Under the pieces are notes generated by a model. That model worked only from the letters and a program-made list of their open reading frames with translations. It was not told the origin of the DNA and ran no database searches. A program made the position numbers and the translations under genes. DNA of 64,000 bases from Cycas panzhihuaensis (lineage: Eukaryota; Cycadophyta): the NCBI GenBank assembly GCA_023213395.1, contig CM041465.1, positions 49,421,741-49,485,740 on the forward strand. The letters run 5' to 3'. The stretch's first letter is position 1; the number at the start of each line of letters is the position of its first letter. This document shows positions 1-10,470 of the stretch, one piece after another.

Positions 1-2
1 TA

Positions 3-1560
3 ATGGTTAAAGTTACAGCCACATATGATCCAAAAGCCTTTAAGGAAGCAAATAACAATCCTATATAGCAGTCATCCATGCAAGCTAAATTTGATACACT
101 TAAAAAGAATTCAACTTGGGCCTTAGCTACCCTTACCTCTAGTAAAACTTTGGTAGATTATAAATGGGTTTACCAAACAAAATGTAACTCAGAAGGAGTT
201 GTTAAAAAACATAAGGCACGTCTAGTAGCCAAAGTTTTTTCTCAAATTGACAGTATTGATTATATCAAAACCTTCTCTCCTATAGCTAAGATGAATACAA
301 TCAAAACCATCCTAGCCTTAATAGCTAAATTTGGCTGGAGAATCCATCAAATGGATGTTAAAAGTGTTTTTCTGAATAGAGATCTTAAAGAAAAAATTTA
401 TATGAAATAATCCCCTAGTTTCATTTGTAATCTTAATCTTGTGTATAAGTTAAAAACACCTTTATATCTTTAAAACAAGCTCCTTGCGCTTGGTATATAA
501 AGATAGATGACTATATTACACATAATAGATATACTAAGTGAATTAGTGATCCTAATCTTCACTTCAAATGAGAAGATAAAAATATTACCATCTTAATCCT
601 TTACATAGATGATATAATCATAACTAGATCTTTAATCTCTAGTATTTATCAATTAAAAGCTATCTTAATGGACAAATTTGAAATGACCGACTTAGGTCTT
701 TTACATTATTTCTTAGGTTTGTAAATTTATCAAACTAATTCAAATATAACCATTTCACAACCCAAGTATACACTTTACTTAATAAAAAGATTTAATATGG
801 AAAATGCTAAACCAGCATCAAACCCTCTACAATCAGGTATTAAACTATTAACTGATTCTCTCACACGTTTATTTGATCCTACTACATATCATCATCTTAT
901 AGGTAGTATAATTTATTTAATATATATCCACCCAGACATCTCTCATGTTATAGTTCTTTACTCTAGATACATGTAGAAACCTCACAAGTCATACTGGAAA
1001 GTTGCAAAATGAATTTTAAGATATCTATAAGGTATAATATTCTATGGCTTAACCTATCACTTATGTAGTATTAATCTAAAATTAATAGGTTATACAGACT
1101 CAAATTAGGCAGGAGACTCCGACGACCATAAGTTAACAGTCGATTATATTTTCTTTCTAGACTCTTCACTAATTACTTAGTCTAGCAAGAAAATACAAGT
1201 ATTAGCCCTATCCACAACCGAAGCTAAATATCAAGCACTTGTTGAAGCTAGTAAAAAATCACTTTAGATTAAATCCCTATTAAGTAAGCTTGAATTATTT
1301 CCTAACTCTTCTATTGAAATTAACATTAATAATCAAGGTGTGATATCTATTGATACTAATCTTATCACACATTCTAGAATAAAACATATAGAATTACATT
1401 AACATTTTATACGTAATCTTATAAATGATAAAAATTATTTACTTATTCTATTATTCTACAGACTTGTAGATTATAGACATTTTTACAAAACCATTGACCG
1501 AAGTAAAGTTATTAAATCTTAGAGAATTATTGAAGATTAAATAAGTCTTCATCAAAGAGG
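3..1560 (+). pseudogene. Copia-A reverse transcriptase/RNase H, inactivated
   Basis: The frame starting at position 3 reads as the Copia RT amino end: an FKEA motif, then KWVYQTK, KARLVAK, FSPIAK and HQMDVKSVFLNRDL. These are standard Copia RT signatures for copying element RNA into DNA. The longest open piece is 78-410. A TAG at 66-68 lies where the family normally has Trp. A stop follows at 408-410 and more follow. The catalytic YIDD box is still readable near 604-616. RNase H motifs follow, including a GYTDS motif near 1087 and LSTTEAKYQAL near 1207-1240. It is not functional, and most breaks are shared with 26535-28020. Confidence 0.9.
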
Positions 1561-1648
1561 GATTAATATTCTGAAGTCTTCTTTATCTTCTCTTCTTCCT
1601 TCTTTCTTCTATATTATCTATTATATAAAAGATAACATTAAAGAGGGA

Positions 1649-2099
1649 TGTTAGAATAATATTTATGTTTAATATTACCTCTTATTAATAGTCACTTTAT
1701 TAATATTATCTATTATATGGCTCATTAAAAATGATAACTACTTATTTTAACTAATCTCTACTTATTTATCCATTCCTACATTCTAGGAAGATAGTTAAAA
1801 TAGTCAAAGGTTTGAGGTTACATACGATCAAGGAGGTTGACTAGGTAATACTATTGTAGGAGGATGTTGCACAACCAAAGAGAGGATGAGATCCTCATCT
1901 ACCTCCATATTTATAATGTATTCTTTATTATATTGTATTAATTAACTATATTTAGGAGGTGGTTTTTTATCCCCCAAAGGAGTTTTCCACTTGTCAATCA
2001 TGATGTATATTTATATGTTTTATTCAATTCTATTATGTAGATCTTTATTCTTAACTCTTAAAATACATGTGATTGAAATAAGAATCCCTCTCTCTTACA
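1649..2099 (+). repeat. 3' LTR of Copia-A
   Basis: The LTR starts TGTTAGAATAA directly after the purine tract AAAGAGGGA and ends CTCTCTCTTACA. It is 451 bp long and matches 28106-28554 closely and 24008-24459 less closely. Confidence 0.9.
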
Positions 2100-3627
2100 T
2101 TCCTATTTGACTATGTAAATTTGAATCCTCTCAGGTCAACATCCACTAATCCTTCTTTCTAGATAAAATCACCTATATCCATCATATTGGGTATCTATCC
2201 CTTCTACCCCCCTTTTTTCTTACTAGGGGAAAGAGCAGTATTGAAGTCTCCCACCACTACCCATGGTCCTTGCCAATTCTTGTAATGTTCCAATATCTTA
2301 TTCCATAACTCCTTTATCCCTTCCATAGTGGTGGGGGTATAAATATTTGTGGCAAGCCGTCATTGATCTATTCCCCTACTTATGAACTAGATGGACATGA
2401 AGTGTTTATCTATTACATAGACTTCTCCTTGCCAAAACATAGGGTTCTATAAAGTTGCCAACCCTCTAAAATCATGGCGAGCTTCCTTAATCTCCATTTC
2501 TTCTATTCTCCATATATTATTTTTAATATCTAATCTATTATTTCACTCCATCTTAGTTTCCTAGAGAAAGATGATGTCTAGCTTCAATCTCATACATAAA
2601 TCCTTAACTAATCTTTGCTTTGATAGGGCATTTAAGCCCCTTACATTCCCAAAGATTATCCTCATCTCTTGCTTCTCAGATTTGGGCCCTCCATCCCACC
2701 TTCCCTTAAGGTACATTAGCTTCCTTGATTAATTTGGGAAGTTATCTCCTTTTCTCTAACCATCTTTAAAGTAAGTCTGTCTATCCTCCTTTCACCACCT
2801 AGGTATGGGCCTCTATGTCCCCTAATACTCCTCTACTTCTCCTAGGGGACTTCCTCCTTATATCTCCTAATTGTTTCCTCTTGCACCTGGGTCATATGAT
2901 CTTCTATTATTTTTTGCCCTAAAATAAAGGGAGATCCTTCTAGGGCCTATCCCTCTCTATGGATTTCTCTCCATTCCTCTTTTCTTCCTTGAGAGGGCTC
3001 TTAGTCAACTCTAGCTCCCTGGCCCTGGTCTTCACCTACCTCATCCAAGGTATCCTCAACATCCAGGTTTAATCCTTTTCCCTCCTCTAGATTTGCCTCC
3101 CCTTCTATCTCTGTAGGGATTTATCCCAATAATTTCTTAATTTTCTCTAACCTAGATTCCTCCCATATTTCCTTGTTTAGCTCTCTTAGGAAATTCTGAG
3201 GTAGATGCATAGCTCTTTTGTATTTTATGCATTTGATATTTCTACTTTATATGCTAATGTTTGGTCTTTACTCCATTCCTCTATCTCTATCCTGACTCAG
3301 TCTGGAGGGATTTGCTAATTATTATCAAGACATAGAGCCTAACATTAATCAGTCTGATACAATTCTTAGTAGCAAAATCTATGGCAAGAAGGGGCCTAAT
3401 AGCTTTCGCCACCCCTTGGATAACTTCTAAATCCAACACTTGTAGGGGGAGTCCTAACATCTACACCTAGATTGGTATTTATTTTATAGTCAGTACTACA
3501 GGATCAAGATTTAGATACCATTTTTCTAAGAAAAAGGTTTTTCTCCCTAGAATCCAAAGGCCCTTAATAAGATATTGACTATATCTTTATGGTTTAAAAA
3601 TTTAAAAATAGCACAGCCCTGAGGTAA
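2100..3627 (-). pseudogene. LINE (L1-type) fragment: ORF1 C-part and ORF2 endonuclease N-part, copy 1
   Basis: On the minus strand a DUF4283-like ORF1 core is recognisable around 3330-3540, followed by an acidic and basic tail. An ORF2 start is plausible at the ATG at 2663-2665, with MRIIFGNVRGLNALSKQR and then the FLQETK catalytic block. The APE-type endonuclease motif VVVGDFN has its GDFN at 2240-2251. These match the nicking endonuclease of plant L1 elements. The rest of the endonuclease is displaced by the Copia insertion. Stops and frameshifts are frequent. The right end at 3627 is a deletion joint: copy 2 continues into the ORF1 amino part. Confidence 0.85.
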
Positions 3628-6600
3628 CCTAGAGTTCATTTTAAATACAAAAATTATTGCCGTAGGTTTTCAACCAACTATTATGCTATGATTGGTATAT
3701 CACTAGTATATGTCTTTAGAAGAAACATTAGAACAAGGTGTGGCTTAGCTACAATATTGGGCTAATAAATATGAAAAGGAAGTTATGAATGAGAAAGAAA
3801 AGTAGTTGTTATAGGTAATTCAAAATAAGCTTATAGGAAATCTTTTCTAGGATGTCAACTACCTCCTAAAATAGAAGAGGGTAAAACATTTTTCAACAAG
3901 AGCAAAGAGGAAACAGTTTATTTTGGAAAAGGAAGAATAACTAGAGGAAAGAAAGATGAGGAATAGATGGAAGAATAAAGGGAGGAATGTATGGAAGAAT
4001 TTTTTTTTCTTAAAGTTGGTCAATGGAGTAAAGAAAAAGACATTGAAATCCAAGAAGATGATTATGAAGAAATTATAATTATTTATATACCAAAGTTACC
4101 TTGGCCCTCTATTCAAGAAGCTTCAACTTTGGTAGTAAAATCACCTAGTGTAGAAGAAACGTTTGCAATCACCAAAGAAAAGGAAGAATATTTTTCTATT
4201 GATAATCGAGTTTTTGAATAGCCATTAGATCCAACTTATTGTGATTTCTCTAATATTTCCAACTAAAAATCCTCTTTTCTAGCAAAAGTTACTAGAGCAC
4301 TTCTTTCTAAGTTAGAAGGTAAAACAAGAGCACCCCTAGCATTCCACTAGGACTAATTGATCAGCTACAAAAAGAAGTAGAAAGGAAAATTTACAATTCT
4401 TAATTTAATTTATTCAAGAATGGGTTGATGATGTATCCTCTATTTCTTCAAAAGTGGCTCTATTTTAGGAGACATTTGAGGAGAAATTTCTAATTGATTT
4501 ACAAGATGTTGTAGTCAAGCTCAACGGTTGGATACTATCTACTATTAATTATTTAAAGAACACTTTAAAATGCATGTTAAATGCGGACAATTATAGGCTA
4601 AACGTAGTCATGAAAGAACATAAAAACTATAATTTTAGCAACAGTTAAAAACAACATTATAACATAATAAGGAAATGAATAGATATCTTACCCAACTCTA
4701 AGAGTCAAAATAGTTAGTTGCAAATGAATCTAAGGAAGAAATTTATCTTTAAAAAGAGTAAATATTCTTATTAGTTTAATAACTAGAAAGCAAAAGCATG
4801 AAAGTCCCTCTTAGTTATGGCAAACCAGATGTACAAGAGTTAAGATACTTTTGGATTAAATTTAATGAACAAAGATGATGACAAGGAATGGCTCCCTATA
4901 ATCTATGTATATCATCAGGGCAAAAAGAATCAAGGGGATGAGGATAGTGATTGTTTTTTATGAATGAAGCCATTTGTCTCATTAGTAGAGAGGTGAGATG
5001 TATACAAGAAATATGATCTTGCAATATTTGTGGAAAACATATCTTAATTCTTTTATGATTAGTAATTGCAACAAAGGTCTATGATAATCTGCAACAACTT
5101 GCAACAAAGGTCTATGAAAGCTTATGATACAGGTTTATAATAGAGGGTGAATAAACTATTATTAATTGATCATCAAATCAAGAATAAATAGTTAGGATTA
5201 AAAACAATTATGAAGTATATATATGTAATTACATGTGTAATAGAAAGCCAAGAGTGTGTGGCATAGTTGTGACCTTATGTGAAAAGGATTCTCCATGCTT
5301 CTAATGGAATTCCTTCTACCATGAATATGATGAATGGTGTTTTGAGACTCCATATATGTATTATGTTGTGAATTCCTTTTGTTGAATGCGTGTTATGGTT
5401 AGAATGTGGGTAAGGATTATTGGGATGAGCAATCTAAGAGAATATGTTAGTTAAGAGGAAAATGTCACATTGAAGTTTGTTACCCAACAAACGCATACTT
5501 CTTCATATCCTTATATAATTATAACCATAAGTATTCTATTGTTGGGATCTTCTAAGTTGTTCTTTTTCCTACGAATTGTCCTCCTCATCGCTCATCATGA
5601 ACTTACTATAGCATATCATCCATTTCATCTTCTTCTATTCATCCATAAATGATATATGACAACCCTTTGAGACTACATGCTAACTCCATAGATACATAAT
5701 AGCATAAATACTCTCATTCTAATAATTATAAAATGTTACAAATAATAGAATACTAGTAATAACTTTTAATTATATTCAAAAGAAGTATTGAAGTAATAAT
5801 AAACATGGCAATATGCAAAGGAACTAAAATAATAACACATATTTAATTCATAATATAAAAAAACAATATTTAATAGAACAACTTATCTCTATTACAAAGT
5901 GTCTACAAGATAATAAAATATTTATTATATCTTTTGTTCCCCTTTGAGGTTAGGGAGCCTTTAGAAATAAGCTTCATTCTAAAGAAGATAAGGAGAAAAC
6001 TTCAAAATCTAGCTTTTCCAAATAACATATTTGCTCCTCATATATGGGTGGTTTTTCAAATTATTAATTATTTTATAATAAGGTCATCCTTAAAATAATT
6101 AATCATTTAAAATAGATTTAGTCTTCAATAATTAGTATTTATAACAATAATCTTAAAACTAGTATAACTACCTCATGCAATATCTATTTAGGGTCTACAA
6201 CCACTTGTTTTAAAATCAATAAATATCTTTATGTCATGAACCATATCTTACAATTAGAGTTTATTTTATTTATCTTGTAATTATAAAATAATTAATATGT
6301 ACTTACTTTAAAAGGTTCCTTCATCTAGTATAAGGGCTAAGTATACAATAATTCTTCCCCTCTTAATATGTTTTACCTTCAAATTATAGATATAGGTGGA
6401 CATTGGTGCCACTATGATTCAATGTCCACCTGAAGCTTATGCATATATTTAGGGATCAACCCCACTTGGTCAACTTGTTCATAGGTCAATAATCCATAAT
6501 GAAAATGATGTCTAATGATTCCCTACTTCTTATCATGTTTCACTCTCAAAACATTTTTAAATATGAACTTCAATGAATCCCATGGATTAACCTGTATAAT

Positions 6601-7480
6601 TACTAGTTGTTTGCATCTTTATATTACACTACTCTAATACTTACATCCTTTTATTTGATATATATTTATGTTGAAATATTTAATCTGTACTAGGTTTATA
6701 ACCTTGAGTTATGAGTCTCCCGCTTTATGTCTTATACTTTAGTTATTTTATTATTATTGTATTAGAATGATGAGACACAAGGATTACCCAACATTTCATA
6801 CAAGTGTCACTTTAGGTAGTTGTAAATATTCTTTTGTAGTTCTTTATATCTATATTGATTATGCATTGAAGTTTTTTAATAAGAATGAGATAAATTAAAT
6901 ATACTTCTAAAATTAATATTCTTAGTATATTTTCTAGCTATCTATTGAATTTTTTAATAACAATGAGATGAATTATATATACTTCTAAAATTAATTTTCC
7001 TAGTGTATTTTGTGTCTATCCATCTTAGTTAGATCCTAGTTTGAATGTCAAAATGATATCAAAGTAAAATTACGTGCATGTTTACACAAGTCTAAATGTA
7101 TATTTATGTAGATTAGGGTTTGTTTTAGAATAATAAAGTTTAGTTTGAACTTGATTAGGTTCAAGTTTGAGTAGATTTATGAGTGTTTAGAGCTCAAAAT
7201 AATTTTTTGAGCCTATACATGTTAAAAATTCTAGTTGTATTTTTCATTACATGTTACAATAATTTATTGCAAAGTTTGAGTGTATTTCAAGTTTTTCCTA
7301 TATTCTATTGTAGTGATGCTAATAGACATGATGTGGAAATTCACCCTTAAAGATTTAGTTTTAAATACAAATCTCTATGTACTACAAAATAGATACTAAT
7401 AATTATTATCTTTAAGAGAGACATCACAAAATAGGAAGAAGACATGCACATGCAAACCCCTTCAAAAATCTATTCCAAAA
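3628..7480. other. Low-complexity A+T-rich background with an unrecognised coding remnant
   Basis: Apart from the remnant frames at about 3700-4900 I can assign nothing here. Positions 5000-7480 have no credible reading frame. Small frames such as 5470-5652 are not preserved in a way that suggests coding. The block is repeated at 32016-32289 plus 43521-47118. In copy 1 the Copia-3 target AAGAG is present only once, near 3898. Confidence 0.6.
3700..4860 (+). pseudogene. Unrecognised decayed protein-coding remnant, copy 1
   Basis: A plus-strand coding remnant whose best open piece is 3991-4221. The product is very acidic and lysine-rich (DIEIQEDDYEE, then PKLPWPSIQEAS). Upstream and downstream frames continue with stops (QNKLIGNLF before it; a Lys/Glu-rich stretch after it). 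Compared with 43590-43889, copy 1 has stops where copy 2 reads Gln and Glu: TAA versus CAA near 3976, and TAG versus GAG at 4219-4221. The ancestral frame was therefore longer. I do not recognise the family. It could be a divergent gag or another retroelement or pararetrovirus-like protein. Confidence 0.5.
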
Positions 7481-7671
7481 TAAAAGAAAATAATTTGAAA
7501 TGAAGAAAGTTCATTAATTATGTGAGAGATTATCTCTCTATAAATACATGAAATGATTTGTAACCACTTACTATATGTAAGCCACTTGTCACTATTACAA
7601 AGAAGAGGGAATGACACATAACCCTCACTAACTTATAACTTAATGTCCTAAATAAAACAATACCTTTAACA
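7481..7671 (-). repeat. 3' LTR of Copia-1, copy 1
   Basis: Read on the minus strand it begins TGTTAAAGG after the purine tract. It contains a TATAAATACATG-like box in its plus-strand complement near 7547-7560. It is about 191 bp, short for Copia, and pairs with 12777-12978. Confidence 0.88.
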
Positions 7672-10153
7672 CCCTTTCTTAATATTTCATCTATCTTAAT
7701 CCAAGCCTATTCTTAAAAAATTAAAACTTGTCTTTGTTGAGAGGTTTATTCAGGATGTCTGTAAGTTATTCACTTGTTATACAATACTTTAGATATATCT
7801 CCTTATTCTGCAACTTCTTTAAAATGATGTGATCATGCACTTCAATGTGTTTGGTTCATGTGTGAAAGACTAGATTCTTTGTCATTCTTATTATGCTTTA
7901 GTTGTCATAGTAAAGTGTTATTAGTCCACTTTGTTATTAATTTAGATCTAATAGCAACTGCCTTATCCATACTATTTCACATGATGCACTAAATGTTGAT
8001 TTATATTCTATTTTTGTAGATAATAAGGCAATGATTGGTTGTCATTTGTTGTTCTAAGATACTATTATTTATCAATGAAGAAAGTAATATCCACTTGTTG
8101 AATTCCTTTTTTCTTTCTCTTACCCAAGTAGAATTATTATATACAACCAATTCTCCAATTTCATTTCTTATATATATAAGTTCTAGATCTAAAGTACCCT
8201 TCGAATACCTAAGTATCCTTTTACTTACTTTCTAATATAGTAAATTTGGATCCTGTATGTACCTAAAAATTACTCTAATAGAATACGAAATACCAAGTTT
8301 GGTGATCAAACTTCCAACTAATTGCTTATATAGAGTTATGTCAATTTAATCTTCTTCTATAGATGCAGTCAAATCATAACCTATTTCCATTTGAATTACA
8401 CAACTATTGCAATATTCCATTTTGAATTTCTTTAATAAGTCATTGATATATTTGTTTTGTAACAAGGTGATTGAATCCTCCTCTTATTTTACTTCTATAC
8501 CAAGGTAATAATTTAAAAATCCCAAGTTAGCCATTTCAAACCCTTTTTCTAGTTAAACCTTTATGGCTATGATGGATTGTATATCACTACCTAGAAGAAG
8601 CATATCATCTACGTATACGACAATTATTGTAATCAATCCTTGGTTTTTCTTAACATATAAATTAGGATCTAATTCACATCTCTAGAAATTATTTTGGATG
8701 AGATATTTGTCCAACTTGGCATACGAAGCCTTTAGAGCTTGTTTTAGCCTATATAAGGCCTTTTTAGCCTACATATAAGATGTTCTTATATGTTTTGAAT
8801 ATACCCTTTTAGTTAATGCATATATAATTCTTTTTGAAGGTCTCTATTCAAGAAGACATGTTTTACATCTAATTGATAGACTTTCCAATTATGTTGTGTG
8901 GCTAAGGCAACTACCATACTCACAGTATTTAGCTTTGCTACTAGAGAAAAGATTTTGTCATAGTCTATCCCTATAGTTTAAGTGTAGCTCTTAGTTACTA
9001 ATCTCACTTCGTATTTATCTATTTTACCATCAAAGTTCTTATTTATTTTGTACACCCATTTGCAATTGACAATTAATTTTCCTATAGGTGGTTCAACTAG
9101 TTCCCAGGATTTAATTTTAGAGATAGATTATATTTCTATATCCATTATTGATTTCCACTCAACATGATGACTTGCTTCTTCATATAACTAAGGTTCAACT
9201 AAACAAAATAGAACTTCATATTTTGGGGTTCTAGTCCTATGAAGGATAACTTCTTTAATTGTTTTGAGATACCATTTAAGTATCTTTCTAAAGGAAGTCA
9301 TGCTTTCCTCTTCTTCTTTAAGACTTGTTTCTCTAGGGAGTGTAGGAGCTCTTTCTAATTGTTCCTCTTCCTCTATTTCAATATCTTCAAATATGATTCC
9401 AAATATGTCTTCAAGTGGGGGGATTTTTATAGGAGATTTCCATGTAGTCACATTAATTTCCTGATATATTACTAGACTTCCAACAATGTCTTACTCATTA
9501 AAAATAACATCCCCACTTATATAGAATTTGTTTACCTTTGGGTTAATGCATCTATAAGTTTTTGAATTTATGCATTCTATACTTTTATAATTAAGTTTGG
9601 ATCTTTTCTTATAAAAAATATGAACAAAAGCCTGGCAACCAAAGATTTTTTGATTACTTACATCATGTTTGTATCATGCCCATGCCTCTTCTCGAGTTAC
9701 CTTATTCAAGGCTTGAGTTGGACCTCAATTTATTAGATAAATTATTATATTTATAACTTCTACCTAATAAGTTTTCAAAATATGTCTATCTTAAATTAGA
9801 CAGCGAGCCATGTCTATAATGGTTCTATTCATCTTCTTGGCTCAACCATTGGATTAAGGAGTATATGGAGTCATGATTTATTGATGTATCCCATGAGTCT
9901 TACAAAAGAACTAAAATTATTTTTAAGTATACTTGCCTATTCCATCAAACCTAATGCACTTTAATTTGTTTTCACATTCTATTTCATCTTTAACCTTGAA
10001 TTCTTTAAATTTATCAGATGTTTTAGATTTACTATAAAGGAAGTATATCCAAATTTTCTTAGAAAAATCATCAATGAATGTAAGAAAGTAGATAGTCCCA
10101 TTGATTGAGCTTAGAGTAATGGGCCCATAAAAATTAAAATGCTCTAACTCTAG
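7672..10153 (-). pseudogene. Copia-1 integrase, reverse transcriptase and RNase H, inactivated (copy 1)
   Basis: Reading right to left, the integrase core (TFIDDFSKKIWIYF near 10040-10110) is followed by an integrase C-terminal block (KIFGCQAF near 9630). A Glu-rich linker is open at 9188-9451. The RT follows (NCKWVYKINKNFDGKID near 9030-9080, VYQLDVKHVF near 8860), with its catalytic YVDDM intact at 8601-8615, and then RNase H. Many stops and frameshifts interrupt the frame, most shared with the other copy at 47310-49805. The TRIM at 10154-10465 separates this part from gag-protease. Confidence 0.88.
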
Positions 10154-10234
10154 TGTGACTTGTTGTTACACCAAAATCCCACAGGTGATTTAAGAAGAGA
10201 ACTCCTTGACAAGTGAACCAACCATAGTCCAACA
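10154..10234 (-). repeat. 3' LTR of the TRIM, copy 1
   Basis: An 81 bp terminal repeat. On the minus strand it starts TGTTGGACTATGG after the purine tract AGGGGAG. Confidence 0.85.
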
Positions 10235-10384
10235 CTCCCCTATGATGAGGATGCCACCATAGCATGTACCACTTGTATTATAATCCAACATGAATCAGGG
10301 GTACATGGGGATGCTATCAGGGAAAGGGGCTTTCTCTGGTATATGCGTGGGATTTGAACCTTAAACTTGGGCTCTGATACCACT

Positions 10385-10465
10385 TGTGACTTTCCATTGC
10401 ACCAAAACCCCACAAGTGATTTAGGAAGAGGACTCCTTGGCAAGTGAACCAATGATAGTCTAACA
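10385..10465 (-). repeat. 5' LTR of the TRIM, copy 1
   Basis: An 81 bp terminal repeat adjacent to a tRNA-Met type PBS. It matches 10154-10234 with scattered transitions. Confidence 0.85.
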
Positions 10466-10470
10466 TTTAG

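Larger units (their letters stand above)
1..2099 (+). mobile_element. Copia-A, 3' part of a Ty1/Copia element (copy 1)
   Basis: This is the right-hand part of a plus-strand Copia element cut by the window edge: reverse transcriptase, RNase H, polypurine tract (1640-1648, AAAGAGGGA) and a 3' LTR. It interrupts the minus-strand LINE whose next piece starts at 2100. TTCCT at 2100-2104 is the right target duplication. The partner CTCCT is seen left of the homologous element at 24003-24007. Confidence 0.9.
10154..10465 (-). mobile_element. TRIM (SMART-like miniature LTR retrotransposon), copy 1
   Basis: Two 81 bp direct repeats (10154-10234 and 10385-10465) flank a 150 bp core. On the minus strand each repeat runs TGTT[A/G]GACTAT to AAGTCACA. 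The right repeat is followed after 2 nt by the PBS TGGTATCAGAGCCC (10369-10382), and the left is preceded by the purine tract AGGGGAG. Flanks TCTAG (10149-10153) and TTTAG (10466-10470) are the target duplication; copy 2 shows TCTAG on the right. There is no coding capacity. The size and layout resemble published SMART elements of about 290 bp (recalled, not searched). Confidence 0.88.

Noticed and set aside
6860-7010. Repeated phrase ATACTTCTAAAATTAAT as a CRISPR-like or satellite repeat
   Set aside because: Only two imperfect occurrences about 85 bp apart. A local duplication in A+T-rich DNA explains it.
10340-10382. Possible tRNA gene from GGTTCAAATCC and TGGTATCAGAGC
   Set aside because: There is no cloverleaf and no acceptor stem pairing. 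TGGTATCAGAGC is the primer binding site of the TRIM.
10240-10452. Minus-strand frame over the TRIM
   Set aside because: It covers terminal repeat and PBS sequence of a non-coding miniature element.
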